DNA from: Kiritimatiellia bacterium
GTDB lineage: Bacteria; Verrucomicrobiota; Kiritimatiellia; RFP12; UBA1067
Length of the DNA stretch: 38,626 bases
Assembly: GCA_017405115.1 (NCBI GenBank)
Contig: JAFRBA010000225.1
Span: 1-38,626, forward strand
Direction: 5' to 3'
A program made the translations under genes and the position numbers. The notes under the pieces are model-generated. The model was not told the origin of the DNA, did not search any database, and was given only the letters and a program-made list of their open reading frames with translations. Positions 32,293 through 38,626 of this stretch are shown here, piece by piece (within the stretch, counting starts at the first letter, position 1; the number at the start of each line of letters is the position of its first letter).

Positions 32293-34220
32293 ATCTACGC
32301 GGCATTGTGAATGCGGTCAGGAACTTCTTCTCAGAAGTCTTCAAGCGGCATACGGAGGATGATGCCGAGCAGGTCGTCATTGTCGGGGCTGTTGGGACGA
32401 TCCCTGATCCTGATACGCTGACGTCCAAGTGCCCGCGTCCGTGGCTGTATACGCGCGTCTTGCTCTTTTTCGTGCTCACGACTGGGTTGTTGTTCATTGC
32501 GAACATGTTGACTAATCCAGGTCAGTTCTCGAACGTCATGGTGATTGGCGCGTTTGCAGTGCCATTCACGACTCTCACATTGCTTTTTGAGTTCAACGTA
32601 TTTCGGAACATTAGCTTCTACACTGTGCTCAAGGCGCTCTTCATCGGCGGGGCAATGTCGCTGATTGTGACGTCTGCCTTGCCATCGTTTTGGTTCCAGG
32701 GGCTTTCGGAGGTGTCCGATGCCTTTGTTGCCGGGGTCGGCGAAGAGATTGCGAAGATGCTTGTGGTATACTGGATACTCAAGCGAAACAGGGCGTACCC
32801 CTACATCCTGAACGGGGTGCTCGTCGGCGCTGCGGTGGGAGCGGGCTTTGCCATCTTCGAGACGGCCGGATACGCGATGAGCGGGCTGCTAGGCGGCAAC
32901 AATGAGTGGCTGGGACGCGATTCCATGCTGATTTTGGCTCTTCGTAACGTGCTTGCCCCGGGTGGACATGTTGTCTGGGCTGCAATGTCTGGCGCGGGCA
33001 TGCTTCTTGCTATGCGGCGTGAACCGCTCTCGCCCGTTGTGTTCGGTCGATGGAGGTTCTGGCTTTCGTTTACAATTCCGGTCGTTTTGCATGTGCTCTG
33101 GGATCTGTCGGTGATTTGGAAGCCGGCGGCGATCAATTCCACCTGGTTCGGAATAGGTTCTTGCCTCATTCTTACCGTCGTGGCATGGGGTGTCGTCGCG
33201 TGGTTTCTCAGGAGAGGGTTGAAAGAGGTCGATACGTCGCGCGCTGTTGTCCTCTGGCATGGGACGTCTGAAATGCCGCCAAATCCTGCGGGGGCGGGCA
33301 GAAGATGGGTGGCAAGATGCATCGACATATATTTGGGCGTTATTGTCGCTTGGCCGGTTTTGGCGAAAAGCCTGGCGTATTTTGGCGCCGACGGCGCATT
33401 CAGCAAATGCAACGATGCCATTGGAGGCATCATCGCGATACCGATTTCCCTGATTCTGGAGGCCGTCGTGTTCAACTTGTTTGGAACGACATTCGGCAAG
33501 TGGGCGTTCTCGATTTGCGTTCGCGACGCCGACGGGCGTCCCGCCGCGTCCATGAAGTATTTTCGGCGCCTGCTTCGTTTGTGGGGGTCTGGGCTTGGGT
33601 TTGGGTTGCCCCTTGTATCTTTGATTGCACCATGGATCCAATGGCAGAAGGTACATTCTGGACGCCAAACGACCTACGATGAATCACTTGGCCTTCGCGT
33701 CGACAAAGAGCGCTTTCACCCGTTGCGCTGGATTGTCGTTCTGCCGGTTTTGCTGGGCATCGGAATTCTGATGATAGTGGGGGTCGCTGCGGATGAGAAT
33801 GAGCCGAAGTCGTCGATGCATGTCGACGCGAGGTTGGAGAAACTAGTTTCTTCGTCTGGGTTGAAATGCGAGTGGACGGAAAAAGGAATCTGCATCATCA
33901 GGTTTGAAATGCCTGATGCACCTGAAAGAACGCAAACATGCCTGGCTTTCTTTGAAACGGTGGATTCCAACAAGGAAAGGCTGTTTGCCTGTTCGATGGT
34001 CGCGAGATATGGTACAGTGGAGCGGTCGGCAATAGGCGAAATGCTTGCCGCCAACGCGAAAATGGGCGCTCGCCAGTGGTGCAAAATGGGGGAGAGCCTT
34101 GCGCTTCGAGTTCTTTTGCCTGTTGACGTTTCTCCTCAAGGATTTCGTGCGGCCGTTGCACAGCTTGCCGAAGATGCTGACGGCGTCGAAAAGCGGCTTT
34201 CAAAAGACGACGCGTTCTGA
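32289..34220 (+). CDS. PrsW-like intramembrane protease fused to an RDD domain
   Basis: 643 residues. A short cytoplasmic start is followed by about eight helices with the PrsW signature: GVGEEIAKM near residues 149-157, GFAIFETAGY near 180, APGGHVVWA near 224 and HVLWDLS near 275, which carry the predicted metal ligands. An RDD membrane domain follows from about residue 338 (RRWVARCIDIY ... TTYDESLGLRV). A last helix at about 481-502 leads to a 140-residue C-terminal domain with no known family. Base composition is AT-richer than neighbours, which suggests separate origin. PrsW proteases cleave anti-sigma factors; no anti-sigma gene is visible. Confidence 0.85.
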   Translation: MNLRGIVNAVRNFFSEVFKRHTEDDAEQVVIVGAVGTIPDPDTLTSKCPRPWLYTRVLLFFVLTTGLLFIANMLTNPGQFSNVMVIGAFAVPFTTLTLLFEFNVFRNISFYTVLKALFIGGAMSLIVTSALPSFWFQGLSEVSDAFVAGVGEEIAKMLVVYWILKRNRAYPYILNGVLVGAAVGAGFAIFETAGYAMSGLLGGNNEWLGRDSMLILALRNVLAPGGHVVWAAMSGAGMLLAMRREPLSPVVFGRWRFWLSFTIPVVLHVLWDLSVIWKPAAINSTWFGIGSCLILTVVAWGVVAWFLRRGLKEVDTSRAVVLWHGTSEMPPNPAGAGRRWVARCIDIYLGVIVAWPVLAKSLAYFGADGAFSKCNDAIGGIIAIPISLILEAVVFNLFGTTFGKWAFSICVRDADGRPAASMKYFRRLLRLWGSGLGFGLPLVSLIAPWIQWQKVHSGRQTTYDESLGLRVDKERFHPLRWIVVLPVLLGIGILMIVGVAADENEPKSSMHVDARLEKLVSSSGLKCEWTEKGICIIRFEMPDAPERTQTCLAFFETVDSNKERLFACSMVARYGTVERSAIGEMLAANAKMGARQWCKMGESLALRVLLPVDVSPQGFRAAVAQLAEDADGVEKRLSKDDAF

Positions 34221-34281
34221 TGGCTGTAAGCGCGGCCTTTGCGAAATCGTCGCTTTGCCTCGCACATTCCTCGTGGCATTT

Positions 34282-34296
34282 TGGTATAATACGCCC
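34282..34296 (+). promoter_or_regulatory. Extended -10 promoter of the HIT gene, predicted leaderless
   Basis: TGGTATAAT with the hexamer at 34285-34290, exactly 6 nt before the ATG at 34297; T-rich upstream; no ribosome binding site. Confidence 0.65.
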
Positions 34297-34752
34297 ATGA
34301 AAGAAGATGAACGTTGTTTGCCGTATGCCGAGGAGATGAAGACCTGCGGCTATTGCGCCGAGGGCGAGTACCTCGCCGCGTTTGGAATAAAGATCTGCGA
34401 GCTCGACGCCTCTAAGCTCTACCTCTTCAAGGAGCAGAGCCACCGCGGGCGGGTAATCGTCGCCTCGAAACTGCATGTGAGCGAGATTACCGCGCTGACC
34501 GACGAGGAGCGAGACGCCTTCTTCGCGGACGTGAACCGCGTCGCCAAGGCGCTTCACGCCGTTTTCAGTCCGACAAAGGTGAACTACGGCGCATACGGCG
34601 ACACCGGGCACCACCTGCATTTCCACCTCGTCCCGAAGTATGCAGACGACGAGTTCGAATGGGGCGGTGTCTTCGCCATGAACCCCAAGCGCAAGTTCCT
34701 CTCCGACGCCGAGTACGCGGAACTCGTCGCGGCCATCAAGTCCGCGCTGTAA
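34297..34752 (+). CDS. HIT family protein (nucleotide hydrolase/transferase)
   Basis: 151 residues. The histidine triad GHHLHFHLVPK is at about residues 104-114, and CGYC near the N-terminus resembles the zinc-binding pair of many bacterial HIT proteins. These act on nucleoside phosphoramidates or dinucleoside polyphosphates. The ATG at 34297 sits at the predicted transcription start; earlier codons in the frame belong to the end of the upstream gene region. Followed by the YqeY-like gene after 65 nt. The exact substrate cannot be read. Confidence 0.88.
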   Translation: MKEDERCLPYAEEMKTCGYCAEGEYLAAFGIKICELDASKLYLFKEQSHRGRVIVASKLHVSEITALTDEERDAFFADVNRVAKALHAVFSPTKVNYGAYGDTGHHLHFHLVPKYADDEFEWGGVFAMNPKRKFLSDAEYAELVAAIKSAL

Positions 34753-34789
34753 TTCCTCACGTCGGCGGGCTGGCGCAGGGGATTCTTTG

Positions 34790-34800
34790 TACAATATACT
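34790..34800 (+). promoter_or_regulatory. Possible promoter of the YqeY-like gene
   Basis: TACAAT (34790-34795) and the overlapping TATACT (34795-34800), preceded by TTTG. Either could be a -10; leader would be about 12-20 nt, with AAAGGA before the ATG at 34818. Confidence 0.35.
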
Positions 34801-34817
34801 ACGAAAGGACAAAGACG

Positions 34818-35264
34818 ATGTCAGAAATGTACGACAGGCTGATGGCGGACATGAAGGCCGCCATGAAGGAACATGACATGGTGGCGGTGAACGCAATCCG
34901 CGGGGTGATCGCCAAGGCGAAGGACCTCACGGTGAACGCCGGCAAGGAAATGACGGACGACGCAGTCATCGCCGTCGTCTCCAAGGGCGCGAAGCAGCGC
35001 GAGGAGTCGATAGCGCAGTTCGCCGCCGCCGGGCGCGCGGAGCTCGCCGAGGCGGAGAAGAAGGAGCTCGAGCTCCTGAAGAGGTATCTCCCGGCCCAGC
35101 TCGGGGAGGACGAGGTCGCCGCGGTCGTCAAGGCGGTGATCGCCGAGACGGGCGCCTCGTCCAAGAAGGACATGGGCCGCGTCATGAAGGAAGTCATGGC
35201 GCGCGTCAAGGGCCAGGCGGACGGCAAGCTCGTCTCCAGGCTCGTCGGCGCGGCGCTCCCCTGA
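34818..35264 (+). CDS. GatB/YqeY domain protein
   Basis: 148 residues, normal for free-standing YqeY proteins, which share the tRNA-binding tail domain of the amidotransferase subunit GatB and may assist aminoacyl-tRNA quality control. Recognisable features: LMADMKAAMKEHD and VNAIRGVIAKAK at the start, RYLPAQLGEDEVAAVV in the middle and DMGRVMKEVMARVKGQADGK near the end, matching the family LPKQLSEEE and MGKVMxxVxxKVKGRADG patterns. AAAGGA precedes the ATG. A 7-bp hairpin ACCCACA/TGTGGGT (35264-35287) overlaps its stop but lacks a T run. Confidence 0.9.
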   Translation: MSEMYDRLMADMKAAMKEHDMVAVNAIRGVIAKAKDLTVNAGKEMTDDAVIAVVSKGAKQREESIAQFAAAGRAELAEAEKKELELLKRYLPAQLGEDEVAAVVKAVIAETGASSKKDMGRVMKEVMARVKGQADGKLVSRLVGAALP

Positions 35265-35349
35265 CCCACAGTTTGCAAATTGTGGGTTACGCGCGGCCGA
35301 TTCGCGCCGACGGGGGTTCTGGCAATACCGGACAGGAAAGGCGGTGTTC

Positions 35350-36260
35350 ATGCTTAAAGGCTGTGCGTTTGTTGTCGCGTGCGCCGCGTTGGCGGCGCAG
35401 GGAGCGTCTGGGTTTTCCGTCGACGGTGCGATCGGCGACGCCGAATGGGCGGCGGCGGAGTCGCGCTTCGGGCTCTGCCCCCGCAACTCGCAGGAGCAGT
35501 TCCCGGCCGAGGCCGAGGCGTTGGCCGCCCGCGATTCCGAGCGCCTCTACGTCGCCGTCAGGTCGGCAATCCCCGCATCAGGGCTGCTGCGCCGCGTCAT
35601 GCCGAACCGGCAGGGCGCATACGCCTACATCGACGACACGGTGACGCTCGCCCTGCCTGGGCGGCGCGGCCTCGTAGTGAACGCCAACGGCGCCGTGACG
35701 GCGACGGGATGGGAGCCGAAGGACCTGAAGTGCGCATCGACCGTTACCAACGGATTCTGGAACTTCGAGATGTCCCTGCCGCTTTCCGAAGTCGGCGAAG
35801 TTGACAAGTTCGACGTCGGCCGGCGGTGGGCGACGGCGGAGCGAGGCTCATCGTCATGAAGTCCGTCGACTGCCACTGGGGCGACGGGGTCGTGATGCTC
35901 TACGTCTGCCGGAAGGACGAATTCGGCAAGCTGTTGACGCGTTGCGTCGGCGCAAGGCTTACCTACACCGACTGGAAGGTCGGCGATTGGCGGATGGTCG
36001 CCGCCGCCTGGACGACAGACAAGCTCTTCATATCGGTGGACGGCAAGCCGTTCGCGGAACGACCCTACGACTTCCCGCTCGGCAAGCTAGCAGGCAGCGT
36101 CTACGTAAAGTCGGACTACTGGGTTGAAAAGCGGGATCGCGGCAACGACGCCCTCTCTACCTTCTCCGTCGACGAGGCCACCGTGTTCGACAGGAAGCTG
36201 ACCGACACGGAGCTCGCATCGATATACGAAAAGACAAAGAAGGAGGCAGGTCTGAAATGA
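35350..36260 (+). pseudogene. Exported CBM9/LamG-like carbohydrate-binding protein gene, frame broken
   Basis: Two open segments in different frames. The first (35350-35859) has AGGAAAGG upstream, a signal peptide (LKGCAFVVACAALAAQGASG) and a CBM9-type beart: VDGAIGDAEWAAAESRFGL, LYVAVRS, DDTVTLAL, ending FDVGRRWATAERG. The second (open from 35805, ending 36260) continues as a LamG/concanavalin-like domain (VMLYVCRKDEFGKLL, DWRMVAAAW, LFISVDGKPFAE, DEATVFDRKLTDTELASIY). Joined, they make one protein of roughly 300 residues, so an indel within 35805-35859 most likely split the gene; the second part lacks a good start site. May be a real mutation or an assembly error. Sits just upstream of the rhamnosidase. 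Confidence 0.6.
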
Positions 36261-36284
36261 AAACCACAATGTGTGGGGTGCATT

Positions 36285-36293
36285 TGGTATAAT
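36285..36293 (+). promoter_or_regulatory. Promoter of the rhamnosidase gene
   Basis: TTGGTATAAT with the hexamer at 36288-36293, 25 nt after the stop of the broken gene. The transcript would start near 36300, so the ATG pair at 36327/36330 is the first sensible start. Confidence 0.55.
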
Positions 36294-36326
36294 TTAAAGC
36301 AACGTGACCATAGTGGGCGTTGTACC

Positions 36327-37985
36327 ATGATGACTTGCGGAAAAACGGCGTTTTCTCGTGGAGGAGGACTGTCGGCCCTGCTCCTTGCGCTTGCGCTGCC
36401 GCATTCCCCCGCCATGGCCGGTGTGATGCCGCCGCGCGCGTTCGCCCGGTCGGCGGAGCCCCCCGTGTCCGTTACTACGAATGCTGCGGGAAACGTCCTC
36501 GTAGATTTCGGGACGGCGGCCTTTGGATGGCTTGAGTTCACGGATTCGATTCCAGGAGAATACGAACTTTCGCTGGGCGAAATCGTCAGGGATGGCGCCG
36601 TTTGGTTCGCGCCGACAAATTCGTGCATCCGCAACGTGCGTCTTTCCGGCGTCGCGGGGTGCGGACGCTTCCGCGTGCCGATGATGCCGAACCTCCGCAA
36701 CACCTGGGTGGAGGGCGGCGCCATGCTGCTGCCGGACGATCTCGGCGTCGTCATGCCGTTCCGAGCTGCGGAGTTTGTTCGCTCGCCATTCCCTCCGACC
36801 GCGCGGAACGTCCGTCGTGTCGTCGTGCGCTATGGCTACGACCTTGCCGAGTCGTCGTTTCGATGTTCGGACGAGCGGCTCAACCGCATCTACGACTTCT
36901 GCAAGCGTTCGATTGTCAATTGTTCGTTCTGCGGACTGTTCGTCGACGGCGACCGTGAGCGACTGCCGTACGAGGGCGACTCGTTCGCGCAACAGCTCGC
37001 CAGCTATGCGGTTTCGTCAGACCCGGACATAGCCGCCGCGACTTTCGAGCATCTCATGGACCATCCCACTTGGCCTACGGAGGGAAAGTACTCGATGGTC
37101 ATGATCGCGTGGCACGACTGGGAGTGGATGGGGCGCACGAACCTTGTCGCGAAGTGGTACGACAGGCTTGTCGCAGAAAAGCTGCGCGGCGTTCGCGCCC
37201 GTTCGGACGGGCTGCTGGTCTCGGATCACAGGACGGACTTGACGGACTGGCCTCCGCGCGAGCGGGACGGATTCGTCTTCTGTCCCGTGAATGCGTCTGT
37301 CAACGCCTATTACGCAAGGGCGCTTGCGATGATGTCCGACATAGCCCGGGCGCTCGGAAAGAATGCGGACGCCGAAGCATTCGCTCGCGAAGCTGAGCAT
37401 GTCCGTCGTCGGTACAACGAGGTGTTCTTCGACGAGGTTGCAGGCTTGTACGTTGATGGTGAAGGCACTGGGCATTCGTCCATGCACGTAAATGCGCTTG
37501 CGCTGGCATTCGACCTGGCTCCAGAATCCCGCGCAAGCAGAATAGCCGACTTCCTAGTCTCCAAGGGGCCGACCGGCAGCCCATACTTCACGCATTACTT
37601 GTTCTATGCGCTTCTGAAGGCCGGTCGAGAGAATGCGGTCTTTGACATGATTCTCGCGTCCGGCGACAGGAGCTGGCTTGGAATGATCGACTTCGGCGCG
37701 ACGCTCACGCTCGAGGCGTGGAATCTGAAGGTGAAGCCCAATCTCGACGCGAACCATGCGTGGGCGTGCACGCCTCTGCCGTTTGTGGCTCGCTATGTGC
37801 TTGGCGTCAACCCGACGGAACCGGGGAGCGGGAGATTTGCGGCGACGCCGCATCTTGGCCCTCTCGAATGGGCCGAAGGAGATGTGCCAACGCCTTCCGG
37901 CACGCTGCATGTCCGGGCGGCGAAACGTCCTGACGGGACGGTTGAGACAATTTGCAGCGGTGGTGAGAAGTTCGCCGTTCGCTGA
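36327..37985 (+). CDS. Exported GH78-type alpha-L-rhamnosidase
   Basis: 552 residues from ATG 36327. An in-frame ATG at 36273 lies upstream of the -10 and is rejected. Signal peptide (GGGLSALLLALALPHSPAMA). A beta-sandwich segment (about residues 40-170) precedes the (alpha/alpha)6 barrel. The catalytic motif region FVDGDRERLPYEGD near 206-218 is a variant of the GH78 DxPQRDERLGWTGD segment, and GDRSWLGMIDFGATLTLEAW near 448 matches the late conserved block with the general base region. C-terminal beta domain ends FAVR. Releases L-rhamnose from glycans or glycosides, feeding rhamnose isomerase encoded upstream. Shorter than many GH78 proteins (about 900), lacking accessory domains. Confidence 0.85.
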   Translation: MMTCGKTAFSRGGGLSALLLALALPHSPAMAGVMPPRAFARSAEPPVSVTTNAAGNVLVDFGTAAFGWLEFTDSIPGEYELSLGEIVRDGAVWFAPTNSCIRNVRLSGVAGCGRFRVPMMPNLRNTWVEGGAMLLPDDLGVVMPFRAAEFVRSPFPPTARNVRRVVVRYGYDLAESSFRCSDERLNRIYDFCKRSIVNCSFCGLFVDGDRERLPYEGDSFAQQLASYAVSSDPDIAAATFEHLMDHPTWPTEGKYSMVMIAWHDWEWMGRTNLVAKWYDRLVAEKLRGVRARSDGLLVSDHRTDLTDWPPRERDGFVFCPVNASVNAYYARALAMMSDIARALGKNADAEAFAREAEHVRRRYNEVFFDEVAGLYVDGEGTGHSSMHVNALALAFDLAPESRASRIADFLVSKGPTGSPYFTHYLFYALLKAGRENAVFDMILASGDRSWLGMIDFGATLTLEAWNLKVKPNLDANHAWACTPLPFVARYVLGVNPTEPGSGRFAATPHLGPLEWAEGDVPTPSGTLHVRAAKRPDGTVETICSGGEKFAVR

Positions 37986-38050
37986 CGCCATGCCGTGGCC
38001 GTGATTGGATGTAGTCATTATTCCTTAGTACGCAGATGCAACCATGGGGA

Positions 38051-38104
38051 TTGACTAGCCAACGGAAATGATGTACAATGTGCATCACAAAGATTCAGGA
38101 GGTG
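38051..38104 (+). promoter_or_regulatory. Promoter and ribosome binding site of the toxin-antitoxin pair
   Basis: TTGACT (38051-38056), 17-nt spacer, TACAAT (38074-38079); AGGAGGTG at 38097-38104, 6 nt before the ATG at 38111. The clearest classic -35/-10 promoter in the window. Confidence 0.65.
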
Positions 38105-38110
38105 ATTCAC

Positions 38111-38362
38111 ATGACGACGATGACAATCCACGCGGACGACGCGTTGGCCGAGGCCATACGCAAGGGCGCGGCCGATGCAGGGCAGAGCATCAGCAAGTTC
38201 ATTCAGACCACCATGGGCACGGCTCTTGGCCTTTTCAAACGGACGAAGAAGAAACGCCCTGACTTCCTTAACATCAAGGTCAAGTTGACAGATGAGGGGT
38301 ATAGGGAGCTGATGTCAGTGCAGAAGGACTTCGAGGTGATTGACGAGGAGATGTGGAAATGA
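38111..38362 (+). CDS. Antitoxin-like protein of a VapBC-type pair
   Basis: 83 residues. The start at 38111 is set by the strong AGGAGGTG. The N-terminal part (MTIHADDALAEAIRKGAADA, then SISKFIQTTMG) resembles a ribbon-helix-helix DNA-binding domain; the C-terminal part ends IDEEMWK, suitable for toxin binding. It overlaps the PIN gene by ATGA, the usual order antitoxin then toxin. RHH antitoxins commonly repress their own promoter, and the promoter at 38051 would be the site. The exact antitoxin family was not identified. Confidence 0.75.
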   Translation: MTTMTIHADDALAEAIRKGAADAGQSISKFIQTTMGTALGLFKRTKKKRPDFLNIKVKLTDEGYRELMSVQKDFEVIDEEMWK

Positions 38363-38626
38363 AGCGCCTCGTCATCGACACTAATATCCTGATACCTCTG
38401 CTGTGGCGTGGCGATACCGGCGAGCCTTTCTTCGACGAGTATGACGAGATGATTTTGCCGGCAACCGTGCTGGGGGAGTTCAAGGCAGGGCTTTTCCCCA
38501 CTCGGGCGGGAGATCGGAATCGCAATGCGCTTGAAGTTTTTCTGCAAAAGGCAACCGTCCGGGTCGCCCCCGTCACCGACCGCACGGCAGACCTCTATGC
38601 GAAGGTTTACCAGGCGCTCCACAAGG
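38359..38626 (+). CDS. PIN domain ribonuclease toxin (VapC-like), cut by the window end
   Basis: 89 codons visible, no stop before the window ends. KRLVIDTNILIPLL carries the first catalytic Asp, ATVLGEFKAG the conserved Glu, and VTDRTADLYAKVY the later region where the third and fourth acidic residues lie. PIN toxins cut tRNA or rRNA. Start overlaps the antitoxin stop by ATGA. Completeness cannot be judged because about a third of a usual VapC (130 residues) is missing. Confidence 0.8.
   Translation, partial: MKRLVIDTNILIPLLWRGDTGEPFFDEYDEMILPATVLGEFKAGLFPTRAGDRNRNALEVFLQKATVRVAPVTDRTADLYAKVYQALHK

Noticed and set aside
35264..35287. Hairpin ACCCACA/TGTGGGT after the YqeY-like gene
   Set aside because: No T run follows; terminator function is not supported.
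36273..36326. Upstream ATG for the rhamnosidase
   Set aside because: It lies upstream of the -10 element, and the extension would precede the signal peptide.

Overview
The window looks like a chromosomal piece of a GC-rich Verrucomicrobiota-type bacterium, most likely the gut lineage Kiritimatiellae. That placement is inferred from style: many Tat- or Sec-exported sugar enzymes, DUF1080 and Gfo/Idh/MocA proteins, autotransporter-like beta-repeat proteins, ELM1 and PrsW families, and TGGTATAAT-type promoters. No rRNA or tRNA gene was seen, so taxonomy is not proven.

Region 1 (1-6771): a tight run of four genes. They encode a large exported beta-repeat protein, a Tat lipoprotein oxidoreductase, a two-domain DUF1080 lipoprotein and an exported PIG-L-type deacetylase. 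They fit surface or periplasmic attack on glycosides through 3-keto intermediates. The first gene carries a group II intron domain V-like sequence in frame at its 5' end.

Region 2 (6772-11524): three related membrane-anchored proteins of unknown function, each with an octanucleotide repeat remnant just after the membrane helix. The set is interrupted by an AT-richer DUF4143 ATPase preceded by three direct repeats, and ends in a short gene cut off by a palindromic REP-like element.

Region 3 (11525-18035): sugar MFS transporter, an exported unknown protein with an in-frame amber codon, argB-argD (arginine synthesis), a minus-strand metallo-beta-lactamase-fold protein and riboflavin synthase.

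Region 4 (18036-23655): an ORF6N gene relic with a palindromic element, then L-rhamnose isomerase, a GH127 beta-L-arabinofuranosidase-like enzyme and a membrane-anchored tandem CbbX-like AAA+ protein.

Region 5 (23656-29107): ferrous iron locus: feoA, feoB with a large acidic insertion, a 54-residue Cys-rich FeoB-associated protein, then two paralogous outer-membrane barrel candidates flanking a His/Cys-rich small lipoprotein.

Region 6 (29108-35264): NrnA-like phosphoesterase, ELM1-like protein, sensor histidine kinase and a PrsW-RDD fusion in overlapping order, then HIT and YqeY-like genes.

Region 7 (35265-38626): a frame-broken CBM9/LamG-like gene, a GH78-type alpha-L-rhamnosidase, and a VapBC-like pair cut by the window end.

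Genes for rhamnose release (GH78), isomerisation (RhaA) and sugar uptake (MFS) suggest use of plant pectic or arabinose- and rhamnose-containing glycans. Promoters repeatedly show a T-rich stretch followed by TGGTATAAT. In three cases the -10 lies 6 nt before the ATG, which predicts leaderless mRNAs.
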